Positions 1-5,077 of a DNA stretch of 5,077 nucleotides are shown here, piece after piece. Numbering within the stretch: the stretch's first letter is position 1; every line of letters begins with the position of its first letter. The notes under the pieces were generated by a model. It was not told the DNA's origin. It worked only from the letters and a program-made list of their open reading frames with translations, and did no database searches. The DNA comes from Methanomassiliicoccaceae archaeon (GTDB lineage: Archaea; Thermoplasmatota; Thermoplasmata; Methanomassiliicoccales; Methanomethylophilaceae). The position numbers were made by a program, and so were the translations under genes. Location: assembly GCA_009786295.1 (NCBI GenBank), contig WQTN01000068.1, forward strand, positions 1 to 5,077, given 5' to 3'.

Positions 1-1
1 G

Positions 2-187
2 GTCTATGAGCAGCAGCTTCAGGAGATAGACATACGCAAGCCTGTGATACAGGTCGGCGGGACATCGCTGATCTCCGGACTGGTCACCGCAGTGGGAGAG
101 GTCCTCGGGGAGAAACCGATCGTGCCTGCCAATTCCCAGTACATAGGTGCCGTGGGCGGCGCTCTGCTGAGTTCCGGATTCCTCTGA
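2..187 (+). CDS. mmp15: Methanogenesis marker protein 15 (BadF/BadG-type ATPase-like), 3' end only
   Basis: The window opens inside this gene; only the last 61 codons and the TGA stop are visible. The peptide contains the glycine-rich stretch VGGTSLISGLV (visible residues 18-28), then an LGEKPIVP segment and a C-terminal IGAVGGALLSSGF (48-60). This pattern (GG-loop, strand-turn, 'P..SQ..GAVGAAL') is the typical C-terminal end of the ASKHA-fold ATPases of the BadF/BadG/BcrA/HgdC family, which act as ATP-driven reductive activators in other systems. The methanogen member is marker protein 15, usually found beside Mmp17 and Mmp7, as here. The stop codon lies 9 bp before mmp17 and overlaps that gene's ribosome binding site (186-191), so the two are very probably co-transcribed and translationally coupled. 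The N-terminal part, with the ATP-binding and cluster-ligating residues, is outside the window and cannot be assessed. Without the neighbours the fragment could only be called a BadF-family ATPase; the context makes Mmp15 likely. Confidence 0.82.
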   Translation, partial: VYEQQLQEIDIRKPVIQVGGTSLISGLVTAVGEVLGEKPIVPANSQYIGAVGGALLSSGFL

Positions 188-191
188 GGTG
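186..191 (+). promoter_or_regulatory. Ribosome binding site of mmp17, overlapping the mmp15 stop
   Basis: GAGGTG matches the archaeal anti-Shine-Dalgarno (GGAGGTGA core) and ends 5 nt before the ATG at 197. It begins inside the TGA stop of the upstream gene, which supports the ATG at 197 as the start and suggests ribosomes pass directly from one gene to the next. Confidence 0.75.
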
Positions 192-196
192 CGAAG

Positions 197-766
197 ATGG
201 ACATAGAAGTGATATCTGAGGACAAATTCGGCGGCGAGACCTACAAAGCACTGTTCGCAGAGATCATGTCAGACGTCGGGAAGGCCTTCCATATGGAAAA
301 AGCATCACTCGTGCTCAAGCCCGAGATACCTCTTTTCATCTTCTCTGTGCAGCTGAGGACCGAGCATGCGGATAAGACGATCGCCGACGTTGCGAACATC
401 AGGGAAGAGGGAGACGCAATCCACATCACCGTCACCGACGAAAGGTACGCGCCGGAGATAATGAAAGAACTCTGGGAAAGGTACGGCAAGAGCAGGGTGG
501 ACCAGCAGACCAGGTTCGATATCGAGGTGCAGGGGGCGGGAGGGACCGACATCGGCTCCTTCATCGTGGCCTCCGGAGAGGAATATCTGAAAGAGATAGT
601 CGGGGCGGTATGGAGGTCTCTGCCGGAAGGCATCAAGAACAGACATACGTTCATTGACGGAAAGGTCATAACCGTCGTTGCCACCGAAGAGATACTTGTG
701 CCCCGTATGCTCAATGAGGGCCTGGAACATCATAAAAGAATGACAGGGGCGGCAAAAGATGTTTGA
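197..766 (+). CDS. mmp17: Methanogenesis marker protein 17
   Basis: Protein of 189 residues, matching the family's usual size of about 185-190. It is soluble, with no signal peptide or membrane segment. Recognisable parts are an N-terminal MDIEVISED strand, an 'IREEGDAIHITVTDERYAPEI' type strand-turn region (about 68-88), a segment 'FDIEVQGA' followed by a G-rich turn (107-120), and the C-terminal 'FIDGKVITVVATEEI' region (152-166). The protein contains no cysteine at all, so any Fe-S cluster in the complex must be held by partner subunits. From established knowledge, Mmp17 is one of the methanogen-specific proteins that co-purify with McrC and other markers as part of the ATP-dependent MCR reactivation machinery, in the cytoplasm; its individual role is not clear to me. 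The start is the first ATG after mmp15 and has a good GAGGTG site. Its last 8 bp overlap mmp7. Identification rests on sequence resemblance plus the diagnostic Mmp15-17-7 order. Confidence 0.88.
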   Translation: MDIEVISEDKFGGETYKALFAEIMSDVGKAFHMEKASLVLKPEIPLFIFSVQLRTEHADKTIADVANIREEGDAIHITVTDERYAPEIMKELWERYGKSRVDQQTRFDIEVQGAGGTDIGSFIVASGEEYLKEIVGAVWRSLPEGIKNRHTFIDGKVITVVATEEILVPRMLNEGLEHHKRMTGAAKDV

Positions 767-1703
767 GGTCCTGATGTACGACGGAGGGGTGTACAGGGGA
801 GAAGAGCTCAATGAGCTCATAGAGGACATCGGAGGTGTCGTGATCCAGACAACAAGAAGCTCCCAGCTTCTGTCGGTCACGATGTCCATACCCTCGGAAG
901 ATAAGAAGATGGTCACAGAGTTCTGCAAAGAGCTCGGCGGGACGGTAAAATCTGTCCCTCTTGCGGGAACCGAGATCGCGGTGGTCGGTCCGACGCTGGG
1001 ACGGCACCATATGCCCCATCCGATATGCGACATAGCAGAAAGCCTCAGAAGACAGGGCGCCATTACCGTCGTCATGGGGCTGGCGAGAGGAAGGGGCAAG
1101 CTGACCTCCCAGATAAGCCTGGAAGAGAAGATGATAATCGACGAATACGACGCAGCGATCTTCTCGCTGGGAAATTTCAAGCCCTGCGTGGAAGCGAAGA
1201 CGGACCTGTTCAGCGACATCAGGGTGCCTGTCATCCTGGTCTCCGGGCCCAGACCGGACGGGGTCGACGATAAATGCGACGGCATTGTCTCCGGAGTGGG
1301 AAGGAAGGTCTCTAGGATGAGGACCGCCCCCGAAAGGGACAAGCTGGACGAGATCGTGGACCTTGTAGAGAAGGTCCTTGATGACAAAAGAAGATTCTTG
1401 GATGAGGATCCGCTGTTCATACACCCGGCGGAGATAAAACTGCTCCTCGAAGAGTACGAGCCTGTCAGCATGTGCCTCAGGCCGGCACCTATCGTCCTAC
1501 ACCTGGACGGCCTCAGGGTCAAGGTAGGATACGAGGAGCACCGCGAGAACATCGGGAACATGATGATATACGGCCGCAGGCTGGGCGATGTATGCAGGCT
1601 TTCTCCCTCAAAGATCAACGACAGCAGCATTATCATAAAGATCAAGACGCAGTCCGAAGTCCGGCAGGAAGATCTTGAAAGAGAAGGTGCGGATGATCCG
1701 TAA
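759..1703 (+). CDS. mmp7: Methanogenesis marker protein 7
   Basis: Protein of 314 residues, the normal length for the Mmp7 family. It starts MFEVLMYDGGVYR and carries the family-like stretches 'VPLAGTEIAVVGPTLGRHHMPHP' (about 66-88), 'GLARGRGK' (107-114), 'IFSLGNFKPCVEAK' (134-147), 'VPVILVSGPRP' (156-166) and 'RLGDVCRLSP' (274-283). There are six cysteines (56, 90, 143, 173, 239, 279). Those in HPIC (90), FKPC (143), DKCDG (173) and GDVC (279) sit in well-ordered motifs and are candidate Fe-S or metal ligands; this is inference. Mmp7 is found in methanogens, where it copurifies with McrC, Mmp3 and Mmp17 in the complex that reductively activates MCR using ATP and low-potential electrons. The start ATG overlaps the end of mmp17 by 8 bp, with a purine-rich AGGGGCGG upstream instead of a canonical site, so coupled reinitiation is likely. 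No frameshift or truncation is visible. Confidence 0.9.
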   Translation: MFEVLMYDGGVYRGEELNELIEDIGGVVIQTTRSSQLLSVTMSIPSEDKKMVTEFCKELGGTVKSVPLAGTEIAVVGPTLGRHHMPHPICDIAESLRRQGAITVVMGLARGRGKLTSQISLEEKMIIDEYDAAIFSLGNFKPCVEAKTDLFSDIRVPVILVSGPRPDGVDDKCDGIVSGVGRKVSRMRTAPERDKLDEIVDLVEKVLDDKRRFLDEDPLFIHPAEIKLLLEEYEPVSMCLRPAPIVLHLDGLRVKVGYEEHRENIGNMMIYGRRLGDVCRLSPSKINDSSIIIKIKTQSEVRQEDLEREGADDP

Positions 1704-2103
1704 AGGGACGTACATCCTTATCCTGGATATGCCTGAAACGCAAATGAAGATAGGAGCGCTGGGCATCGTGAACATCCCTGAAGGGACGTATTGCTATGTC
1801 GGAAGCGCTATGAACGGCCTAGACCAGCGGATAGGAAGGCATCTGTCCAGAAACAAGAAGATGCGCTGGCACATAGACCGTCTGACAGAGAAATGCTTAC
1901 GGATAGAAGCATACGAGGCCATAACGCACGGGACCACCGAATGCGAACTTGGAAAACTCGTATTGGAAAGCGGCGGGTCCGGCTTCATAAAGGGGTTCGG
2001 GAGTTCTGACTGCAAGTGCTCTACCCATCTTTTCGTTTTGGATGAAAGATCAAAAGAAAGACTTTGTTCCAGCTCCCTTCTGGCCCCGTATTTTCGACGC
2101 TGA
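1693..2103 (+). CDS. DUF123 / GIY-YIG-type (Uri superfamily) nuclease-like protein
   Basis: Protein of 136 residues from the ATG at 1693, the usual length for archaeal DUF123 proteins. Features by residue: an N-terminal KGTYILIL strand (4-11), the GIY-YIG-like core GTYCYVGSA (31-39), then GLDQRIGRHL (42-51) with Arg46 and His50, WHIDRL (59-64), an E-C-E-L motif (83-86, candidate catalytic Glu), and the diagnostic C-terminal GFGSSDCKCSTHLF (101-114) with the paired cysteines 107/109. These are hallmarks of DUF123, a GIY-YIG-related family thought to be nucleic-acid processing; its substrate is not known. It overlaps the end of mmp7 by 11 bp and so sits in the same operon, although no link to MCR activation is known. 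An upstream TTG (1675) or GTG (1687) in the same frame would add 6 or 2 residues. The ATG is preferred because the protein then begins just before the conserved strand and an AGGTG (1685-1689) precedes it. Confidence 0.82.
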   Translation: MIRKGTYILILDMPETQMKIGALGIVNIPEGTYCYVGSAMNGLDQRIGRHLSRNKKMRWHIDRLTEKCLRIEAYEAITHGTTECELGKLVLESGGSGFIKGFGSSDCKCSTHLFVLDERSKERLCSSSLLAPYFRR

Positions 2104-2183
2104 GTTCTTGCTCAATCTTGGAATGTCTTTGATGTCTGCCGTCTATATCTGACATAAAAACCGCTGGTCATCTGCACAACCCT

Positions 2184-2193
2184 TATAATATAT
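2184..2193 (+). promoter_or_regulatory. Probable TATA box of the double flavoprotein gene
   Basis: TATAATATAT within CCCTTATAATATATC is the best archaeal TATA-like element of the region. Placing transcription initiation about 25 bp further on gives a start near 2213-2218 and a leader of about 30-35 nt that still includes the Shine-Dalgarno site. The later TTTATAGC at 2228-2235 is too close to the ATG to serve this gene. No clear BRE purine pair is seen just upstream, so the call is moderate. Confidence 0.5.
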
Positions 2194-2237
2194 CAATCGC
2201 TACCCGCCTTTAATTAAAACACGCGCTTTTATAGCAC

Positions 2238-2242
2238 GGAGG
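2238..2242 (+). promoter_or_regulatory. Ribosome binding site of the double flavoprotein gene
   Basis: GGAGG, a full-strength archaeal Shine-Dalgarno core, lies 6 nt before the ATG at 2249 and fixes that start. Confidence 0.8.
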
Positions 2243-2248
2243 CAAGTC

Positions 2249-4966
2249 ATGAATTCAGCGGATGAAAACAGGTCAGAAGGGATCGCGAATGCTATTGAAG
2301 CTCTGAAGGTCGCTATCGGGAACGAGAATGTCAAAACATGCGACGGAGGATGCTGCGGCGCAGATATTTGCGTCACACCCAGCAGCGCGGCCGATGTCTC
2401 AAAGACCATCGCCATTGCGAAAAAGAACAAGGTCAAGGTCGTTTCCAGCAACAACCCCTCATGGACGATAGACGGAACAGAGTTCGCCAAGGGAGGAGTG
2501 TTCATAGACCTGTCAAAAATGAACGAGATCATCAAGATCGACCCGGTCGCGATGTCCGTAAGGGTCGGGGCGGGATGCACGTTCAAAGTTCTGGCTGAAG
2601 CGTGCTCCAAGGAAGGATTCACCCTCGGATCATATCCGTTCGATAGGACCTCGTCCGTCGGTTCATGGGTCGTTACCAACGGTGTGGGATACGGAACATA
2701 CAAGTACGGCAACTCGAAAGACAATGTCCTGAACCTTCAGGCAGTGGCCGAGGACGCGTCCGTCATTGAGACGGGATATGACGAGATCGGCTACTACATG
2801 TCAGGATACAACCTCACGCAGATGTTCGCCGGCTCGGAAGGAACGCTCGGCGTCGTGACAGAAGCAACGCTCAAACTGATACCGAAGGGGATCAACAGAC
2901 TATGCGCATACCAGTTCGAATCGATAGACAAGATGCAGGAAGCGATCAAAAGCATAGTTCAGCATCCGAGCATAAGGCCCCGCAACATTGCCTGGTGCGC
3001 GAAGAACAAGACCATATCCCTTGTGCTGGACGGCGCAAAGGATTCAGTGGACTTTGAAGAAAAGTCAGCCGATGCGATCATGGAAAAGATCTCGGTCTTT
3101 AAGGTCGAAAAGAAGGTCGCATGCAAGGTCTGTGAGGCCATATGCAAACCCGGTGTCTCGAAGCCAGCCAAAGCGATCGTCCCCGTCAAGAACTGGAAGG
3201 ACCTTGTATCAGCCTGCGACGGCCTGGTATACGGCACCATCGCGGACCGCAGCACTGCCTTCGTGATATCCGCTAACGAGTATTCCCTTGCTGATAATAC
3301 GGCAAAGTTCGGAGGAAGGGTCCTCGGGCAGGGTTCTTTCGCATGGGACCTGTCTGCGCTTGCGGAAAAAGAAGAGAAAGACCTCAGAAGAGAGGTGACC
3401 CCGGAAATAATATCCGCGCTTGAAGAAGTCGTAGGGAAGAGCAACATAACAACGAACGGCGTGGACCTTATGCTTTACAGCAAGGATCTGGCGCCCCTGC
3501 CGAAAGAAGCAGGAATAGCGTTCAAGAACCTTCCGGACGTTGTGGTCAGACCGTCATCGGTCGGCCAGATATCCGAGATCGTGAAAATCGCCTACAAACA
3601 CGGCATACCGATAATCCCCAGAGGCAATTCTTCGTGGGGATTGGGCGGATGCATGCCCACCAGCGGAGGGATCGTGATCGACCTGTCATCAAAGATGAAC
3701 AAAGTGATGAATATCAACACCGAAGAGTTCTATGTTAAGGTCGGCGCGGGATGCACATGGAAAGAGGTTCTTGACGCCTGCACCAAAAAAGGATGCATCG
3801 TCGGGTCATACCCGTCAAGTTTCCCCTCAGCTACTGTCGGAGCGTGGATCGCAACGAACGGCATGGGAATAGGCTCATACAAATACGGGTCCGCGAAGGA
3901 CAACGTACTGAACATGGAGGTCGTGCTGTCCGACGGAACTGTGCTTGAAACAGGCAGCAACAGCATGGGCTCATACGGCGCAGGATACAACCTTAATCAG
4001 CTGTTCTCAGGTTCGGAAGGAACACTCTGCGTGTTCGGGACCGTTACGCTCAGGATCCACCCGATGGGCATCATAAAACCTCTTGCATACAGCTACGAGA
4101 CACTGAAGGACATGCATGAGACCATTGAAAAGATCGCTCAGCACCCTAACATAAAACCGCTGCATATTGCCTTCTCCGATGAGCTCCACTTCGTGAACCA
4201 GAGAAGAGCCGGCATCAAAGCGCCGGACGAGAAGAGCCTGCTTCTCCTTACATTGCAGGGCGACAAAGCCTTTGTCGAGCGTGATATGGCGGAACTTGAT
4301 TCCATCACCTCGCAGCTTGGAGGAAGAAGGGTCAGCGACGACATCGGCGCCCATGAGTGGGAAGAGAGATGCTACGAGTTCAGGGCGAGAAAGGTCGGTG
4401 TCGGAGAGATACCTGCTGAGATCATCGTTCCTGTCTCAAAGTTCGGCCAGTTCACCGGCGAGTGCTACAGCGGCTTCAAGAAGATGAAGATGGAGGCCGG
4501 AGGCGTCATAGGAGTGGTGGTCGACCGGAACACCACAATGTTCATGCCCTACTACTTCAAGGACGACGAATCCCTGTTGGGAATGACGGCTTTCGCATTC
4601 AACTTCTATCTCGGCGACAGGGCGACCGAATACGGCGGAAGGACCACCGGATTCGGAGTGTTCTTTGCCTGGAACCTCGACAACATACACGACGCCTCAA
4701 CGGTGCAGTACATGAGGGCCATGAAGACAAAGCTCGACCCGCGCGATGTGATCAACCCGGGACACCTTGTATGCGGGAACACAAGGTTCGGCATCAAGAT
4801 GAGCAAACAGCTCATGACCATCGGCAGCAACCTCATCCAGACGGTGAAGAAGTTCCTGCCTGCGGATTCGACCTTCAAGGACAACAAGAAGAGGTTCAGA
4901 TATAACGATCTCGAACACCGCAAAGACGTTGACAGGAACCACACTCTGGGAGACGGAACCCAGTAA
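2249..4966 (+). CDS. Tandem-duplicated FAD-binding oxidoreductase (GlcD/lactate dehydrogenase superfamily)
   Basis: Protein of 905 residues, about twice the usual 450-500 of this family. It is two FAD_binding_4/PCMH modules, each followed by an FAD-oxidase C-type cap. N-half: FAD module about 42-215, shortened cap about 216-370. Linker helix about 371-397. C-half: FAD module about 398-608, full cap about 609-840. Basic tail 841-905. The C-half looks competent for FAD: DLMLYSKDLAPLP (406-418), VRPSS (433-437), PRGNSSWGLGG (457-467), ATVGAWIATNGMGIGSYKYG (528-547), GSEGTL (588-593), FRAR (711-714) and LDPRDVINPG (829-838). In the N-half the PRG loop reads SSNNPSW (66-72) and the final LDPxxxxNPG is absent. 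Extra cysteines occur at 31/35/36/41 and 292/295/299. The GDGNxH motif of lactate/glycolate dehydrogenases is missing in both halves; a D-R-x-T motif (333-336, 759-762) stands there. Cytoplasmic, with no signal or membrane segment. It has its own promoter. Relatives often pair with HdrD/CCG-type Fe-S proteins; none is in view. Substrate unknown. Confidence 0.88.
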   Translation: MNSADENRSEGIANAIEALKVAIGNENVKTCDGGCCGADICVTPSSAADVSKTIAIAKKNKVKVVSSNNPSWTIDGTEFAKGGVFIDLSKMNEIIKIDPVAMSVRVGAGCTFKVLAEACSKEGFTLGSYPFDRTSSVGSWVVTNGVGYGTYKYGNSKDNVLNLQAVAEDASVIETGYDEIGYYMSGYNLTQMFAGSEGTLGVVTEATLKLIPKGINRLCAYQFESIDKMQEAIKSIVQHPSIRPRNIAWCAKNKTISLVLDGAKDSVDFEEKSADAIMEKISVFKVEKKVACKVCEAICKPGVSKPAKAIVPVKNWKDLVSACDGLVYGTIADRSTAFVISANEYSLADNTAKFGGRVLGQGSFAWDLSALAEKEEKDLRREVTPEIISALEEVVGKSNITTNGVDLMLYSKDLAPLPKEAGIAFKNLPDVVVRPSSVGQISEIVKIAYKHGIPIIPRGNSSWGLGGCMPTSGGIVIDLSSKMNKVMNINTEEFYVKVGAGCTWKEVLDACTKKGCIVGSYPSSFPSATVGAWIATNGMGIGSYKYGSAKDNVLNMEVVLSDGTVLETGSNSMGSYGAGYNLNQLFSGSEGTLCVFGTVTLRIHPMGIIKPLAYSYETLKDMHETIEKIAQHPNIKPLHIAFSDELHFVNQRRAGIKAPDEKSLLLLTLQGDKAFVERDMAELDSITSQLGGRRVSDDIGAHEWEERCYEFRARKVGVGEIPAEIIVPVSKFGQFTGECYSGFKKMKMEAGGVIGVVVDRNTTMFMPYYFKDDESLLGMTAFAFNFYLGDRATEYGGRTTGFGVFFAWNLDNIHDASTVQYMRAMKTKLDPRDVINPGHLVCGNTRFGIKMSKQLMTIGSNLIQTVKKFLPADSTFKDNKKRFRYNDLEHRKDVDRNHTLGDGTQ
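2372..2893 (+). repeat. Internal repeat copy A: N-terminal FAD-binding module
   Basis: Residues 42-215 of the 905-residue flavoprotein. They align along their length with residues 433-608; over about 134 readily aligned positions (83-215 against 473-608) I count about 69 identities. Shared blocks include VGAGCT, GSYP, TNG, YKYG, KDNVLN, GYNL and GSEGTL. The copy is degenerate at the FAD loop (66-72). Confidence 0.85.
3545..4072 (+). repeat. Internal repeat copy B: C-terminal FAD-binding module
   Basis: Residues 433-608 of the same protein, the better-preserved copy, with PRGNSSWGLGG at 457-467. Compared with copy A it has a small insertion around 523-529 and a one-residue insertion after DLSS. 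Similarity continues into the caps, for example QHPxIxP at 239-244 and 631-637, and PAxxIVPV at 306-313 and 722-729. The whole domain pair was therefore duplicated, not just the FAD module. Confidence 0.85.
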
Positions 4967-4982
4967 ACCCCTTCAAAAATCC

Positions 4983-4996
4983 TTTTTATTTTATCT
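4983..4996 (+). terminator. T-rich probable transcription terminator
   Basis: TTTTTATTTTATCT begins 16 nt after the TAA of the flavoprotein gene. Archaeal RNA polymerase typically stops at such U-rich tracts without needing a stable hairpin. The AAAAATCCTTTTT overlapping it (4975-4987) can form only a weak A-T stem. Confidence 0.55.
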
Positions 4997-5036
4997 TGCC
5001 TAAAAGTGCGGTGCAAACACGACTTAGGTATGTCTG

Positions 5037-5044
5037 TTTATAGC
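5037..5044 (+). promoter_or_regulatory. Possible TATA-like element for a gene beyond the window
   Basis: TTTATAGC lies after the terminator, in a short stretch (4997-5077) with no supported gene. It could be a TATA box for a + strand gene starting outside the window, but the core is weak and nothing downstream is visible to confirm it. Confidence 0.2.
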
Positions 5045-5077
5045 TTTCGCTGAACCGTTGCCTCCGCCCCGGCTCAC

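Larger units (their letters stand above)
2104..2248 (+). other. Intergenic region between the mmp operon and the flavoprotein gene
   Basis: This 145-bp stretch is clearly richer in A/T than the flanking genes and marks a break between transcription units. The part nearest the operon (2104-2160) has no long T-run or strong hairpin, so the end of the mmp transcript is not obvious. The part from about 2181 carries the promoter-like elements of the downstream gene. I see no tRNA, small RNA fold or short gene in it. Confidence 0.6.

Noticed and set aside
305..1645. A 446-codon open frame on the minus strand, antisense to mmp17 and mmp7
   Set aside because: Its translation is Ser/Met/Leu-rich without recognisable motifs, and it lies wholly opposite two well-supported genes. 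Strong GC-biased codon use on the + strand readily leaves such antisense frames open.
2123..2155. Direct repeat ATGTCT (2123-2128, 2132-2137) and inverted pair ATGTC/GACAT around 2132-2155
   Set aside because: Arms of five or six bases with a 14-nt loop are expected by chance in AT-richer intergenic DNA; there is no T-run after them to suggest a terminator, nor a second operator copy.
3122..3145. CX2CX3C in the N-half cap as a radical SAM or ferredoxin motif
   Set aside because: Radical SAM requires CX3CX2C in a TIM-barrel context, and ferredoxins need four Cys as CX2CX2CX3CP. The segment aligns with the cap of the second half, so it is a local substitution and not a separate domain.
2249..4966. 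The idea that the double flavoprotein gene is a recent exact tandem duplication or assembly artefact
   Set aside because: The halves are only about half identical in protein, with different lengths, motifs and cysteines, so the duplication is old and not an assembly error.
4606..5016. A 136-codon minus-strand frame beginning beyond the flavoprotein stop
   Set aside because: It has a TTG start, no good ribosome binding site and no familiar motif, and it is mostly antisense to the conserved C-terminal cap of the flavoprotein.
5024..5077. Possible 3' end of a convergent minus-strand gene (about 18 codons to a TAA)
   Set aside because: More than one minus-strand frame is open over this short edge, and none gives a recognisable C-terminus, so a gene cannot be supported.

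Overview
The window most likely comes from a methanogenic archaeon. The first three genes are 'methanogenesis marker' proteins (Mmp15, Mmp17, Mmp7), which are essentially confined to organisms carrying methyl-coenzyme M reductase (MCR) or its homologues. GGAGG/GAGGTG ribosome binding sites, an archaeal-type TATA element and a T-rich 3' end fit this. Moderate GC, use of only TGA and TAA stops, and the flavoprotein type would suit a Methanomassiliicoccales-like lineage, but that placement is a guess and not shown by the sequence.

Layout, all on the + strand. (1) 1-2103 is the end of a tightly packed operon: the 3' end of mmp15 (stop 185-187), mmp17 (197-766), mmp7 (759-1703) and a small DUF123/GIY-YIG nuclease-like gene (1693-2103). 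Genes are separated by 9 bp or overlap by 8 and 11 bp, so translation is probably coupled. The Mmp proteins belong to the machinery that assembles or reductively activates MCR. The nuclease-like gene has no obvious link to that job. (2) 2104-2248 is a 145-bp AT-richer intergenic region with a plausible TATA box (about 2184-2193) and a strong GGAGG site. (3) 2249-4966 is one 905-residue open frame coding for a flavoprotein of the GlcD/lactate dehydrogenase superfamily (FAD-binding type 4, PCMH fold) that contains two copies of the fold in tandem. (4) 4967-5077 holds a T-rich probable terminator and a short stretch with no gene I can support.

The most interesting item is the double flavoprotein. 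The two halves are about 51% identical over about 134 alignable residues (counted by eye), so this is an internal gene duplication and fusion. They have diverged asymmetrically. The C-terminal half keeps the PRG-type FAD loop and the LDPxxxxNPG tail. The N-terminal half has lost both and has gained two local cysteine clusters (C31/C35/C36/C41 and C292/C295/C299). Neither half shows the GDGNxH-type motif of lactate/glycolate dehydrogenases; both have a D-R-x-T motif at the equivalent place. It may be a pseudo-dimer with one catalytic and one structural, or metal/Fe-S-binding, half. Substrate and partner are unknown.
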